A stretch of DNA of 64,000 nucleotides from Vreelandella titanicae BH1 (GCF_000336575.1 NZ_AOPO01000019.1:20066-84065); one strand, 5' to 3'. Shown: positions 17,768 to 27,128, counted from the first letter of the stretch. The notes: generated by a model from the letters alone, not told the origin. Program-made: numbers and translations.

Positions 17768-19042
17768 TTATTGAGGCCTTAAGAACCACGCCTTCATCAC
17801 CTTGGTAATCTGGGTGATTTCCGCTTCAGTGGTGATGTAGGCGGGCATAGTATACAGCCAGCGGCCAATGGGGCGCAGCCACACGCCTCGCTCCCGGGCG
17901 AAGTCACCTACGCCTTTCAGCGCCTCGGCGGAGTGCGCTTCGATAACGGCGGTGGCGCCAAGGACTCGAACGTCAGCCACGGCCGGGTGCGTGTTCAGCA
18001 CCTGGTCTTCAAGTAGCTCACGCTGCAGTTGCTGGCTGAGTGTCGCAATCTTGTCCAGGTAATTCTCTTCCTCGAAGACGCGCAGACTCTCCAATGCCAC
18101 GCGGCAGGCCAACGGGTTGCCCATAAAGGTAGGCCCGTGCATAAAGGCGTGCTGGGGAGTATCGCCGATAAAGGCGTCATGGACACGATCTGTGGCGAGC
18201 GTAGCGGCGTGACCCAAATAGCCGCCGGTCAAACCTTTGGAGAGCACCATGATATCCGGAGTGATGCCCGAATGGTCGGCGGCAAACAGTTTGCCGGTGC
18301 GGCCAAAGCCGGTGGCGACTTCGTCAAAAATCAACAGCACCCCAAACTTATCGCACAGTTCCCTGGCGCCAGTAACATAGTCTGGCGAGGTCATGTTGAG
18401 CCCGCCTGCCGCTTGTAACAGGGGCTCCATCAGCAGTGCAGCGATCTCTTCATGGTGGCGCTCAAGTACGCTGCGCAGGGCGCTAAGGTCGTGCTCGACC
18501 TGTTCAGCGGTGGCATCAAAAGGGGCCGTGGGCGCCGGGGCGAAATGGTGCTGGGGTAGTAGACTGGCGAACAGACTGTGCATGCCTTCTTCAGGGTCGC
18601 ACACTGCCATGCAGCCGGTGGTGTCACCGTGGTAGGCCTTCATCAGCGAGAGCATCTTGTGCTTACCGGGGTTGCCGGTGAGCACCTGGTACTGGAGGGC
18701 CATTTTCATCGCCACTTCCATGCCCACCGAACCACTGTCTGAATAGAAAACGTGGTTCAGCCCGGCGGGGGTAATGCGCACCAGTTCACGAGCTAATTGA
18801 TCGGCGGGCTTATGCGTCAAGCCGCCAAGCATCACGTGGCACAGCTCGCCTGCCTGTTCGCGAATGGCCGCCACCAAGCGCGGGTGGCCGTAACCGTGGA
18901 TCATGCACCACCAGGAGCAGGTGGCGTCCAGCAGGTGTTCGCCGCTCTCAAGCACAAAGTGAACGCCGTCGCCGCCGACTACCTTGGGGGCGGGTGTCTG
19001 GGTTTTTAGGTGTGCATAAGGATGCCAAACCGGCGTGTTCAT
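17768..19042 (-). CDS. bioA: Adenosylmethionine-8-amino-7-oxononanoate aminotransferase BioA
   Basis: A PLP enzyme of 424 residues that makes 7,8-diaminopelargonate with SAM as amino donor, the third step of biotin ring assembly. Class III aminotransferase features are SWWCMIHGYGHP (residues 43-54), SDSGSVGMEVAMKMALQY, KAYHGDTTG, LLIFDEVATGFGRTG and the PLP lysine K269 in VLSKGLTGGYLG. It is the last gene of the bioBFHCDA operon and its start overlaps the bioD stop by four bases (ATGA). The folded repeat element lies downstream. Confidence 0.96.
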   Translation of the reverse strand: MNTPVWHPYAHLKTQTPAPKVVGGDGVHFVLESGEHLLDATCSWWCMIHGYGHPRLVAAIREQAGELCHVMLGGLTHKPADQLARELVRITPAGLNHVFYSDSGSVGMEVAMKMALQYQVLTGNPGKHKMLSLMKAYHGDTTGCMAVCDPEEGMHSLFASLLPQHHFAPAPTAPFDATAEQVEHDLSALRSVLERHHEEIAALLMEPLLQAAGGLNMTSPDYVTGARELCDKFGVLLIFDEVATGFGRTGKLFAADHSGITPDIMVLSKGLTGGYLGHAATLATDRVHDAFIGDTPQHAFMHGPTFMGNPLACRVALESLRVFEEENYLDKIATLSQQLQRELLEDQVLNTHPAVADVRVLGATAVIEAHSAEALKGVGDFARERGVWLRPIGRWLYTMPAYITTEAEITQITKVMKAWFLRPQ

Positions 19043-19728
19043 AACGGCTCCAGGGATAGGTAGGGGGCGGCAGTCGCGGCACTGGGGGCATCTAGATGGG
19101 GAATAATGCCTAAACAGGGAGCCGTCAGCTTGGCGTTTAGATGGGCAATATTGGCCTCAAAGCGGGCTGTGTCAGCCGCAAAAGCGGGGTCTACCACGCT
19201 GCCTGCCCAGCCGGCTAATACCAAGCCGTCGGCGCGAATGGCTTCTGCGGTTAGGCGAGCATGATTCAAGCAGCCCAGCTTTAGGCCAACCACCAGAATC
19301 ACCGGTAGCTCAAGCGCCATCGCCAGGTCGGCAAAATCTTCCTGTTCGTTTAACGGTACGCGCCAGCCGCCGGCGCCTTCAATCAGAGTGATGTCTCTGG
19401 GTGTTTGGCTAAGCGTTTCGCGCAGCAAGCTAACGATGGTGCTAATCTCAAGCGGCTGACCCGCCTCTAACGCAGCGAGGTGAGGCGCAATGGCGGGGGC
19501 AAAGGCGATGGGATTCACCGTGGCGTAGTCGACCGGCGGCACGCTTTGATGCTGAAGGGCGAGAGCATCACTATTTTGCAGGCCTTCAGGCGTCGCTTGG
19601 CTGCCTGAGGCGATAGGTTTCAAGCCCAGCGTGCTCAACTGCTGTTGGCGGGCGGTATATAGCAATCCGCTGGTCACCAATGTTTTACCCGCATCGGTAT
19701 CGGTGCCAGTCACAAACCAGACGTTCAT
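19039..19728 (-). CDS. bioD: Dethiobiotin synthetase BioD
   Basis: A P-loop enzyme of 229 residues that closes the ureido ring of dethiobiotin with CO2 and ATP. The P-loop is TGTDTDAGKTLVTSGLL near the N-terminus; further marks are LKPIASG, IEGAGGWRVPL and LPVILVVGLKLGCLNHA. It overlaps bioC upstream and bioA downstream by four bases each, so translation is coupled along the operon. Confidence 0.95.
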   Translation of the reverse strand: MNVWFVTGTDTDAGKTLVTSGLLYTARQQQLSTLGLKPIASGSQATPEGLQNSDALALQHQSVPPVDYATVNPIAFAPAIAPHLAALEAGQPLEISTIVSLLRETLSQTPRDITLIEGAGGWRVPLNEQEDFADLAMALELPVILVVGLKLGCLNHARLTAEAIRADGLVLAGWAGSVVDPAFAADTARFEANIAHLNAKLTAPCLGIIPHLDAPSAATAAPYLSLEPL

Positions 19729-20507
19729 AGCGATTTTTCCAATTGCAGCGTTAAGCAGTGGTAACTCACGGGTAGGCCTTCCGGCTGACGGAGTTGTTCA
19801 AAGCGCGCTCGTGCGGCGGCGATGTCTCTTCGGCTAAGGCTGGCTTGTGGCCGGGCAATCTGAGCGCCAACACCTTTGATAGACGCCATTACCGCCTTCA
19901 AGTCAGGGTAATAGAAGCGCTCAACGGTGGCCGTCTGCCGGGTGATGGTTAAGCCGCTTTCGCCGATGGCTCTCTCGACGCTGGCGCGATCAGGCGTTTG
20001 CAGCAGCGCTTCGGGTCTCTGCCAGGCACGGGCAACTTCTTTCAACGTTCCTGGCAGCAGCGTCGTAATATGCGCCTGCCCACCGGGCGTGAGAGCCCGG
20101 TAAAGCTCAGCCATCACCGCGCCAATGTCGGGGCACCACTGCACCGCCAGGTTGGAAAACACCAGATCAAATGCATGCTTACCAAACGGCAGTGCCGCGG
20201 CGTCTCCCGGTTGCCAATGAATGCTTTCACCGTGGTGCTGGCGGGCCTGTTCCAGCATGCCGGGGGCTAAATCTAACCCCGTTATACGAGCATTCGGGTA
20301 ACGTTCAGCCAACCGCTGTGTCCAGTAGCCGGTACCACACCCCATATCCAACACGTTAAAAGCGTGTGGAGGTAACGAACCCCAAAGCTTCTCGCCTATG
20401 TGGCGCTGGGCAGTGGCGAGCACATCATAGCGGGGAGCAGCCCGGGAAAAGGCGTGGGCGACCCGTGCCTGCCAGCTGGCCTCACTGTTCAGCATTAGGT
20501 CGCTCAT
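19725..20507 (-). CDS. bioC: Malonyl-ACP O-methyltransferase BioC
   Basis: A SAM-dependent methyltransferase of 260 residues that masks the free carboxyl of malonyl-ACP so that the fatty acid cycle can build a pimeloyl methyl ester. The SAM motif VLDMGCGTGYWTQRL lies at about residues 52-66, with ITGLDLAPGMLEQAR and LVFSNLAVQWCPD as later motifs; the QWC region is typical of BioC. It overlaps bioH by four bases upstream and bioD by four downstream. Confidence 0.94.
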   Translation of the reverse strand: MSDLMLNSEASWQARVAHAFSRAAPRYDVLATAQRHIGEKLWGSLPPHAFNVLDMGCGTGYWTQRLAERYPNARITGLDLAPGMLEQARQHHGESIHWQPGDAAALPFGKHAFDLVFSNLAVQWCPDIGAVMAELYRALTPGGQAHITTLLPGTLKEVARAWQRPEALLQTPDRASVERAIGESGLTITRQTATVERFYYPDLKAVMASIKGVGAQIARPQASLSRRDIAAARARFEQLRQPEGLPVSYHCLTLQLEKSL

Positions 20508-21250
20508 AAAACCGCCATGGTGGCGTTAACCATCTGGTGGGCATGATGGCCAATCGTTGCTGCGAGTGCCTGGGGCTGCGAGAGCATCGGGCAGTGGCCG
20601 ACATCGCTTAGGGGCTTGCTTACGCGGCGCTGGGCGGGGCTGATGAATGGATCATGGTCGCCGATGAGACGTACCACTGGGCAAGGGGGCGCCGCTAGGC
20701 GTGGGCGATTATCAATGGTTGCCAGCCAGTGTAGGCCGGTAGCCAAGGTGGGGCTGTCGGCAGGCGGTGTATCGCCCAATAAATCACGCAGTTGCCGGTG
20801 AACTTGCCGGGGGCCGGGCTCACCTTGGGTCTGCCAGCGCAAAAAGTGTTGCCAGGTCGCGGTGGGGTCGCGCTGAAAGGCGCGTTGGAAGGCACTCAGC
20901 TCGGCGCTAGTGACGCCACCTTTGGCGCTGACCTCGCCTTTGACACAGAACGTCTCCCCCGCACCGAGCAGAATCAGGCCCCGAGGTGGGGGAAGATATG
21001 CCAGTAGCGCCGTAGCAAGTAGCCCACCCAATGACCAGCCGACCCAGACCGCATCGCTGGCTAACGGCTCGGCCATAGTGTCGGCCAGCTCTTCCAGCGT
21101 AGCGTTCGCCCTCAGCGGGGGTGCATCGCCGTAGCCGGGCCACTCCACCGCGTGGGAAGATAGGTGAGTGGGCCAGTACGCCTCAAGCGGCTGCCAAATA
21201 CGCTGGTCGATTCCCCAGCCGGAGAGCAGGATTAAGCGCAGGGGCTGCAT
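20504..21250 (-). CDS. bioH: Pimeloyl-ACP methyl ester esterase BioH
   Basis: An alpha/beta hydrolase of 248 residues that removes the methyl ester from pimeloyl-ACP after two elongation rounds. The nucleophile is S73 in GWSLGG, with an aspartate in GDHDPFIS and a histidine in DVGHCPML completing the triad; the N-terminal LILLSGWGIDQRIW block matches BioH. Placement inside the bio operon between bioF and bioC supports the assignment. Its start lies 19 bases inside the bioF 3' end. Confidence 0.92.
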   Translation of the reverse strand: MQPLRLILLSGWGIDQRIWQPLEAYWPTHLSSHAVEWPGYGDAPPLRANATLEELADTMAEPLASDAVWVGWSLGGLLATALLAYLPPPRGLILLGAGETFCVKGEVSAKGGVTSAELSAFQRAFQRDPTATWQHFLRWQTQGEPGPRQVHRQLRDLLGDTPPADSPTLATGLHWLATIDNRPRLAAPPCPVVRLIGDHDPFISPAQRRVSKPLSDVGHCPMLSQPQALAATIGHHAHQMVNATMAVL

Positions 21251-22389
21251 AACGCCTCTTGGTGCTGGCAGTGGTGGAGCGCGGCTAACAGTTGATCAAT
21301 ATCGTCGTGCTGATGGCGAGCGCTTAAAGTCACACGCAGACGGGATTCACCCTTGGGCACTGTTGGCGGTCTAATCGCCCCCACCTGTATACCCTTTTGC
21401 TGGAGATGTAATGCCCAGCCTAGGGTGCGCGTTTCATCGCCCAGGATCAGCGGCTGAATGGGGGTGGCCGAATCGCTGAGAGCTAGCCCCAGGTGCAGCG
21501 CCTCACGGCGAAAGTAAGCGATATTGGCGTTTAGCTGAGCGCGGCGTTCCGGTTCGCCCTGAACGATCTCCAGCGCTTTTAAAGTCGCGGCGGAGATGGC
21601 CGGAGGTTGGGCGGTGGTATAGACATAGCTGCGTGAAAACTGGATCAGGTGATCGATTAACTCGGTATCACCAGCAACAAACGCCCCGGCGGTGCCTAAT
21701 GCTTTTCCTAACGTGCCGACAAGAATCGGCACGTCCTTACTACTCCAGGTGTTGCCCACGCAGCCGCTGGCATTGTCGCCTAGCACGCCTACGCCGTGGG
21801 CATCATCGATCATCAGCCAGGCGCTGTGCTGCTGACTGACTTCGACCAGCGTGGCAATATCGGCGATATCGCCATCCATACTGAAAACACCATCGCTGAC
21901 CACGAGCTTATGCGCGCACTCACTGCGTGCCAGCAGGCTGTTCAGATCAATGGCATCGCGGTGATGAAAGCGCCGCGAGCGGGCACCGCTTAACGCGGCG
22001 CCATCAATTAGCGATGCGTGGTTGAGGCGATCCTGGAAAATAGCGGTATGGCGATCTGCCAGCGCTTGCAGCACGCCGAGATTGGCCATATAACCGGTAG
22101 AAAACAGCAGCGCACGTTCGCGGCCTGTCCAGCGTGCTAACGCTTCTTCCAGAGCGTCGTGAATCTCTAGATGACCGCTGACCAAGTGCGAAGCACCTGC
22201 ACCCGCGCCAAACTGGCGCGCGCCTTCCGCCTGGGCTTCACACACGCGAGGGTCTAGGGTGAGGCCCAGGTAGTCGTTACCTGCAAAGTCGAGGGTATTG
22301 TTTTTGGCTACCTGACGAGTTCGCCAGCGCTCCGTCTGTTGACGATGAGCGCGGGCGTCGGCCAGACGCTGTTGCCACGCTTCAGACAC
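21232..22389 (-). CDS. bioF: 8-amino-7-oxononanoate synthase BioF
   Basis: A PLP-dependent alpha-oxoamine synthase of 385 residues that condenses pimeloyl-ACP with alanine. Features are DFAGNDYLGL, GAGASHLVSGHLEIHDALE, ALLFSTGYMANLG, WLMIDDAHGVGVLG and the PLP lysine K229 in VGTLGKALG. It overlaps the end of bioB by eight bases and the start of bioH by 19 bases. Confidence 0.96.
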   Translation of the reverse strand: MSEAWQQRLADARAHRQQTERWRTRQVAKNNTLDFAGNDYLGLTLDPRVCEAQAEGARQFGAGAGASHLVSGHLEIHDALEEALARWTGRERALLFSTGYMANLGVLQALADRHTAIFQDRLNHASLIDGAALSGARSRRFHHRDAIDLNSLLARSECAHKLVVSDGVFSMDGDIADIATLVEVSQQHSAWLMIDDAHGVGVLGDNASGCVGNTWSSKDVPILVGTLGKALGTAGAFVAGDTELIDHLIQFSRSYVYTTAQPPAISAATLKALEIVQGEPERRAQLNANIAYFRREALHLGLALSDSATPIQPLILGDETRTLGWALHLQQKGIQVGAIRPPTVPKGESRLRVTLSARHQHDDIDQLLAALHHCQHQEALCSPCA

Positions 22390-23461
22390 TGGCGTCTACC
22401 GCCAGCTCGGCAACCCTTTCGGCGTGCACCTGCTGCTGTGCCTGTTGGGCAAGGCGTGCTGCTTGAGTATCTTCGCTTTCGCAGGTCTCGCGCTTCTCAG
22501 GGTGCAGGCCCAGCTTGGCAAACAGGGCACGGTCACGATCCACTTGGGGGTTGCCAGTGGTCAGCAGTTTGTCGCCATAGAAGATCGAGTTGGCACCGGC
22601 CAAAAACGCCAGCGCCTGGGTTGATTCGTTCATCTGCTCGCGGCCAGCGGAGAGCCGTACATGGCTTTGCGGCATCATAATGCGGGCGACCGCAATGGCG
22701 CGTATGAACTCGATGGGGTCTAAATCTTCAACATTTTCCAGCGGTGTGCCGGGCACTTTCACCAGCATATTAATCGGCACGGATTCAGGGTGCGGGGAGA
22801 GCTTGGCCAGCTGTTGCAACAGGGCGCTACGGTCTTTGGCATCTTCACCCATGCCGAGAATCCCGCCAGAGCAGACCTTCATGCCCGCATCGCGCACGTT
22901 GGTGAGCGTTTCCAGCCGGTCGCTGTAGGTGCGGGTGGTAATGATCTCGCCGTAGAACTCCGGCGAGGTATCCAGGTTGTGGTTGTAGTAATCGAGCCCT
23001 GCCGTGGCCAATCGACTGGCCTGTTCGCCGTCGACCATCCCCAGCGTCATGCAGGTTTCAAGGCCCACGGCTTTCACCTGACGAACCATCTCTTCGACCA
23101 GCAGTAGATCTTTATCCCGCGGGCTTCGCCAGGCGGCGCCCATGCAAAAACGGCTGGCACCTGCCTCTTTCGCTGCCTTGGCTTGTTCGACGACCTTTTC
23201 AATTTCCAGCAGCTTCTCTTTTTCCAGCTGAGTGTTGTAGTGGCCGGATTGGGGACAGTATTTGCAGTCTTCGGGGCAGGCGCCGGTCTTGATCGACAGC
23301 AGGGTAGAGACCTGCACCGCGTTAGCATCGAAGTGGGCACGGTGAACCTGCTGGGCTTGAAACAGCAGGTCATTGAACGGCAGCGCGAAAAGCGCGTTGA
23401 TCTCATCCAGCGTCCAGTCGTGGCGCTGCGCATGAAGAAGCTGTTCGTGATGCACGGTCAT
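22382..23461 (-). CDS. bioB: Biotin synthase BioB
   Basis: The radical SAM enzyme that inserts sulfur into dethiobiotin, here 359 residues. The [4Fe-4S] motif is C62, C66 and C69 in ACPEDCKYCPQSGHY. Further marks are CMGAAWRSPRDKD, YYNHNLDTSPEFY, SGGILGMGE, PINMLVKVPGTPL and RLSAGREQM, which supply residues for the second cluster. It is the first gene of the operon, with a good sigma-70 promoter 35-65 bases upstream of the ATG. Confidence 0.97.
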   Translation of the reverse strand: MTVHHEQLLHAQRHDWTLDEINALFALPFNDLLFQAQQVHRAHFDANAVQVSTLLSIKTGACPEDCKYCPQSGHYNTQLEKEKLLEIEKVVEQAKAAKEAGASRFCMGAAWRSPRDKDLLLVEEMVRQVKAVGLETCMTLGMVDGEQASRLATAGLDYYNHNLDTSPEFYGEIITTRTYSDRLETLTNVRDAGMKVCSGGILGMGEDAKDRSALLQQLAKLSPHPESVPINMLVKVPGTPLENVEDLDPIEFIRAIAVARIMMPQSHVRLSAGREQMNESTQALAFLAGANSIFYGDKLLTTGNPQVDRDRALFAKLGLHPEKRETCESEDTQAARLAQQAQQQVHAERVAELAVDASV

Positions 23462-23495
23462 GGTGTAAACCTTTTTACCTTTAATAGTTGACGAG

Positions 23496-23525
23496 ACTTT
23501 AGCGGCGTTGCGCTTTGGGTGTCAA
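23496..23525 (-). promoter_or_regulatory. Sigma-70 promoter of the biotin operon
   Basis: Read on the minus strand: a perfect -35 TTGACA (complement of 23520-23525), an 18-base spacer and a -10 TAAAGT (complement of 23496-23501), about 35 bases before the bioB ATG. Two GGTTTAC/GTAAACC half-sites flank it at 23542-23548 and 23465-23471; they resemble BirA half-sites but are too far apart for a standard operator. Confidence 0.6.
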
Positions 23526-23589
23526 CGTTGGAGATTTTTTAGGTTTACGGTGGTGGTGGAAACATTCGTCAAAAGATGATGCGCTCATT

Positions 23590-23595
23590 TATACT
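23590..23595 (+). promoter_or_regulatory. Possible -10 element of the DTW gene
   Basis: TATACT lies 31 bases before the ATG at 23626. A matching -35 hexamer is poor (TTCGTC at 23565-23570), so this is a weak call. It shares the 164 bp gap with the divergent bioB promoter. Confidence 0.35.
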
Positions 23596-23625
23596 CTGCG
23601 CCCTTTTTCACATTCTGGAGCGTGG

Positions 23626-24426
23626 ATGTCTGATGTTGATAGCTCTGTTGACGAGAGCTCTGTGAATCATGATTCAGCCGCTGAACATCCGCGTCCGCCG
23701 CGGCGCGAGTTCAAGGCGCGGGGCAGTTTTGTCACCCGCTGCGATAACTGTCAGCTCCCCGTACTGAATTGCCTGTGCCCCTATCAGGTGAAGGCGGAGA
23801 GCCATGCTCAGGTGTGGTTATTGACCCACCCCTTGGAGCATTACAAGCCAACCAACACCGGGCGTTTGATTGGTGATGTGATCACGACGACCCAAGTGTT
23901 TACCTGGTACCGCACGGCGCCGGATGCACAGCTGGCCGCGTTGTTGAAAGATCCTCTTTACGCGCCCTTTGTGATCTTTCCCGATGATCAGCCCGACTAT
24001 GCGGATCGGGTGGTTGGCATAGACGCGGTGCATGCGGCGAAAGCGCAGGCGCGCATTCCGGTATTTATTATTCTGGATGGCACTTGGCGTCAGGCGCGGC
24101 GCATGTTCCGTAAAAGCGCTTATCTGGATGCTTTGCCCGTGCTGCCATTGAGAACCGAGCGCGAGACGCGCTACCGGCTGCGCAAACCGGCGTCAAAATC
24201 GCACCTTTGTACTGCGGAAGTGGCTATTGAGCTGCTGCGCCAGGGCGGGGATACGGTTGCTGCGGGCGTGCTGGATGACTACTTTGAGGTGTTTAACGAT
24301 AGTTATGCGGCGAGCCGATTGCATCACAAAATCGACCCGCCTACTGCGGCGATGCGGCGCCTAGCCGCCAAACAGAGCACCGGCGATTCTGAATCCGGCC
24401 ACCCAGGTGCCCACCGCGGAGCCTAG
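23626..24426 (+). CDS. tapT: DTW-domain tRNA-uridine aminocarboxypropyltransferase
   Basis: A 266-residue member of the DTW family, whose E. coli member TapT (YfiP) makes acp3U47 in tRNA using SAM. I chose the ATG at 23626 because GGAG stands six bases before it; the longer frame from 23515 would have an unlikely N-terminus. The zinc-type cluster RCDNCQLPVLNCLC lies at about residues 37-50, the signature LDGTWRQARRMFRKS at about 146-160 and LRKPASKSHLCTAEVAIELL further on. It is divergent from the bio operon. Its last 66 bases overlap the end of the convergent TraB-family gene. Confidence 0.88.
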   Translation: MSDVDSSVDESSVNHDSAAEHPRPPRREFKARGSFVTRCDNCQLPVLNCLCPYQVKAESHAQVWLLTHPLEHYKPTNTGRLIGDVITTTQVFTWYRTAPDAQLAALLKDPLYAPFVIFPDDQPDYADRVVGIDAVHAAKAQARIPVFIILDGTWRQARRMFRKSAYLDALPVLPLRTERETRYRLRKPASKSHLCTAEVAIELLRQGGDTVAAGVLDDYFEVFNDSYAASRLHHKIDPPTAAMRRLAAKQSTGDSESGHPGAHRGA

Positions 24427-25635
24427 CGTGGCGAGAATAAACACCAGCAGGGTGCGCGATACACGGTTTTTCCACCAGCCTTTCAACTGCGTTACATCGT
24501 GGCGTAGCGATGAAAAATCGCGCACTTTGGGTTTGCGCATAAAGAGCTCAACCCCAGCGGCCACAAAGCCAGCGCCGATGGTGGGGTTCAGCGAGGTGAG
24601 CGGCGCGGCAAAGAAGGTGGCAATCACGGTCACCGGGTGCGCCATGGCGATAATCGTCGCACCGCCAGAGAGAATACCGTTAATCAAGAACCACTCAAGC
24701 ACCAGTTGCCAGCCAAGGTCGGTGTTGCGTGAAAAGCCAATCGCAAAGCCGGTAAGCACCAACGCGGTAATCAGCCACGGCAGCGCTTTCCAAAGCTTGG
24801 ACGGTGGCGGGGTGGCTTCCAGCGATTCGCGCTCTACTTTTGGCTCCGCGGGTAGCGGGGCTTCAAGATGTTCGCCGGTACCTTTGAGGTGGCCTGCGCC
24901 GAGCACCACTAACACGTGCTGGTAGCGCCCCGGCGGCGCGTCTTCGGCCAAACGCAGTGCCATATAGCGGTCGCGCTCGCGAATCAACGGTGTATAGAGC
25001 GCTTCGGATTCGGCGGCAAACTCGCTGAAGGTGGCCTCCAGCATATCGCCCTCTTTGAGCTTTTCGATGTCCTCTTTGGAGACATCCTGACGCGATAACA
25101 CGCTGCCAAGCAGGCCTGAAAACAGCGAGAAGCGCTGCCACCAGGGCACATTGCTGTAAATGCGTTTCAGCGTTACGCCGACATCGCGGTCAACCAGCAA
25201 CAGCGGCAGTTTCAGTCGGTTAGCTTCCTCAACTGCCGCACGCATTTCGGCCCCCGGCTGAATGCCGGATTGATCGGCAATCCGTTGCTGAAAGGCGCCC
25301 AGCGCCAGGCTTGCGGCCACCATGCCCGCTTTACCTTGTTTAAAGACTTGGAACAGATCCTGCTCGCCCATTGCATCCGGGTTGGACATGCTGTGGTGGC
25401 GGGCGTCACATAACTCAATGGCCACTGCATCAAAGGCGCCGCTTGCTAACAGCGCATGCACGTCGTCGGCACTTTCCGCCGACACATGGGCCGTGCCCAG
25501 CAGCGTGTAGCGGGTTTCACCGACAGTGATTGTTTTTAACGGCCCGCTGGTGGCTGGCAGCGAAGTCGGTGTTTCAGCCAGCGACCCCGCTTCTGCGTTG
25601 GGCGTTTCGTCGTGAGATGTATCTTCGTGGTTCAT
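24361..25635 (-). CDS. TraB/PrgY-family membrane protein
   Basis: A 424-residue protein with an N-terminal TraB domain (about 35-265) and a C-terminal membrane domain of about four hydrophobic segments (about 285-305, 312-335, 340-370, 400-424). The family marks are YTLLGTAHVSAESADDVHALL with its conserved histidine, FDAVAIELCDARH and LVVLGAGHLKG. Relatives include enterococcal PrgY, which limits peptide pheromone activity, and the TIKI metalloproteases; a peptidase-type role is only an analogy. The N-terminal 30 residues are rich in E, T, S and P. The 3' end overlaps the DTW gene by 66 bases. Confidence 0.82.
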   Translation of the reverse strand: MNHEDTSHDETPNAEAGSLAETPTSLPATSGPLKTITVGETRYTLLGTAHVSAESADDVHALLASGAFDAVAIELCDARHHSMSNPDAMGEQDLFQVFKQGKAGMVAASLALGAFQQRIADQSGIQPGAEMRAAVEEANRLKLPLLLVDRDVGVTLKRIYSNVPWWQRFSLFSGLLGSVLSRQDVSKEDIEKLKEGDMLEATFSEFAAESEALYTPLIRERDRYMALRLAEDAPPGRYQHVLVVLGAGHLKGTGEHLEAPLPAEPKVERESLEATPPPSKLWKALPWLITALVLTGFAIGFSRNTDLGWQLVLEWFLINGILSGGATIIAMAHPVTVIATFFAAPLTSLNPTIGAGFVAAGVELFMRKPKVRDFSSLRHDVTQLKGWWKNRVSRTLLVFILATLGSAVGTWVAGFRIAGALFGG

Positions 25636-25679
25636 TAACAGCTCTCAAATCGATCAATAAGGGGGCAGGCGTGAAGCGC

Positions 25680-27128
25680 TTAACGCCGCCAGAAAGCGGG
25701 GGTAAACAGCACCAGTACCGTAAAAATTTCCAGGCGACCGAGCAGCATAGCCATGACCAGTATCCATTTCGCCAAGCTAGGCATGTCGCCATAGTGAGTG
25801 TGGGATTCACCCAGTGCAGGGCCGAGATTGTTGAGGGCCGAGCCCACCGTCGACCAGGCTGTGACCTGATCAACCCCGGTCGCCATGACGCCCACTAGCA
25901 TTAAAAAGAACAGCATCACGTAGACTGAAAAGAACCCCCATACCGCTTGAGCAATGCTGTCGGGGACACTGACTTTACCTACTTTGACCGCAATCACCGC
26001 ATTGGGGTGGATCAATCGCATGATTTCACGCATGCCCTGCTTGAGGATCAGAATGATCCTTATCACCTTCATGCCGCCACCGGTAGAGCCGGAGCAGCCG
26101 CCAACAAAGGCTGCCACAAACAGTAAAAAGGGCAGGGCGCCGGGCCACATGGAGAAGTCGGCAACGCTGAAGCCCGCGGTGGTGGCCACCGACACGACTT
26201 GGAAAACCCCGTGTCTCAGACCGCGCGCGGTGTCGTAGGTGTCGGTTAACCACAGAGAGAGCACGGTGACCACGGACAGCGCGAGTAGAAATAGCATCAA
26301 AAAGCGCGCTTCGGGGTCGTGAAAGTAGTGCATCAGGCTTTTTTCACGCCAAGCGATAAAGTGTAGGCTAAAGCTGAACGCCGAAATCAACATAAAACCC
26401 ACGCATATCATCTCGATGGTAGCGCTATCGAAATAGCCGATGCTGGCGTCGTGAGTGGAGAAGCCACCAATGGCGACGGTGGAAAAGCTATGGCTCAAGG
26501 CATCGAACCAGCTCATGCCCGCTAACATATAGGCGATCATGCAGGCCAGGGTGAGCGTGGCGTAGATATACCATAGCGCCTTGGCGGTTTCGGTGATGCG
26601 TGGTGTGAGCTTGGAGTCTTTCAGCGGCCCAGGAATCTCGGTGCGATACAGCGCCATACCGCCCACGCCGAGGGTGGGCAAAATGGCGACGGCCAAAACG
26701 ACGATCCCCATGCCGCCCAGCCACTGGAGCTGCTGGCGATAGTAGAGAATCGACTCGGGTAGAAAATCGATGCCGGTAATCACCGTGGCGCCGGTAGTGG
26801 TTAAACCGGAGAACGACTCAAATACCGCATCGGTGACGCCGAGAGAACCTTCGCCGAATAGCATCAGCGGCAGTGAGCCGAACAGCGCCAGCACCGTCCA
26901 GAACATCGCGGCGATAATAAAGCCGTCGCGGATACGCAGCTCTTTTTGCGAGCGTCGATTGGGAAGGTAAAGCAGTAATCCCGTCACCACCGAAATCGCA
27001 ATACCGCTAATAAAGGCACTCCACACGCCGTCACGAAACCAGAGTGAAATCAGCGTTGGGGGGAGCATGGTAAGGCTGAAGAGCATCAGCAGCAGCCCCA
27101 AAATGCGCAAAATAACCCGCAGACTCAT
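25680..27128 (-). CDS. trkH: Trk potassium uptake channel subunit TrkH/TrkI
   Basis: A 482-residue inner-membrane channel of the TrkH/KtrB family with four M1-P-M2 repeats. The four selectivity loops are seen as SGLTTTGATVITG, AIGGFSTHDASIG, VATTAGFSVADFS and LNNLGPALGESH, together with the GGCSGSTGGGMKVIRI linker typical of TrkH. It works with cytoplasmic TrkA, encoded 52 bp upstream on the same strand, to take up potassium, which is the first response of moderate halophiles to high salt. Halomonas species can carry both TrkH and TrkI; linkage to trkA favours TrkH but does not prove it. Confidence 0.92.
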   Translation of the reverse strand: MSLRVILRILGLLLMLFSLTMLPPTLISLWFRDGVWSAFISGIAISVVTGLLLYLPNRRSQKELRIRDGFIIAAMFWTVLALFGSLPLMLFGEGSLGVTDAVFESFSGLTTTGATVITGIDFLPESILYYRQQLQWLGGMGIVVLAVAILPTLGVGGMALYRTEIPGPLKDSKLTPRITETAKALWYIYATLTLACMIAYMLAGMSWFDALSHSFSTVAIGGFSTHDASIGYFDSATIEMICVGFMLISAFSFSLHFIAWREKSLMHYFHDPEARFLMLFLLALSVVTVLSLWLTDTYDTARGLRHGVFQVVSVATTAGFSVADFSMWPGALPFLLFVAAFVGGCSGSTGGGMKVIRIILILKQGMREIMRLIHPNAVIAVKVGKVSVPDSIAQAVWGFFSVYVMLFFLMLVGVMATGVDQVTAWSTVGSALNNLGPALGESHTHYGDMPSLAKWILVMAMLLGRLEIFTVLVLFTPAFWRR

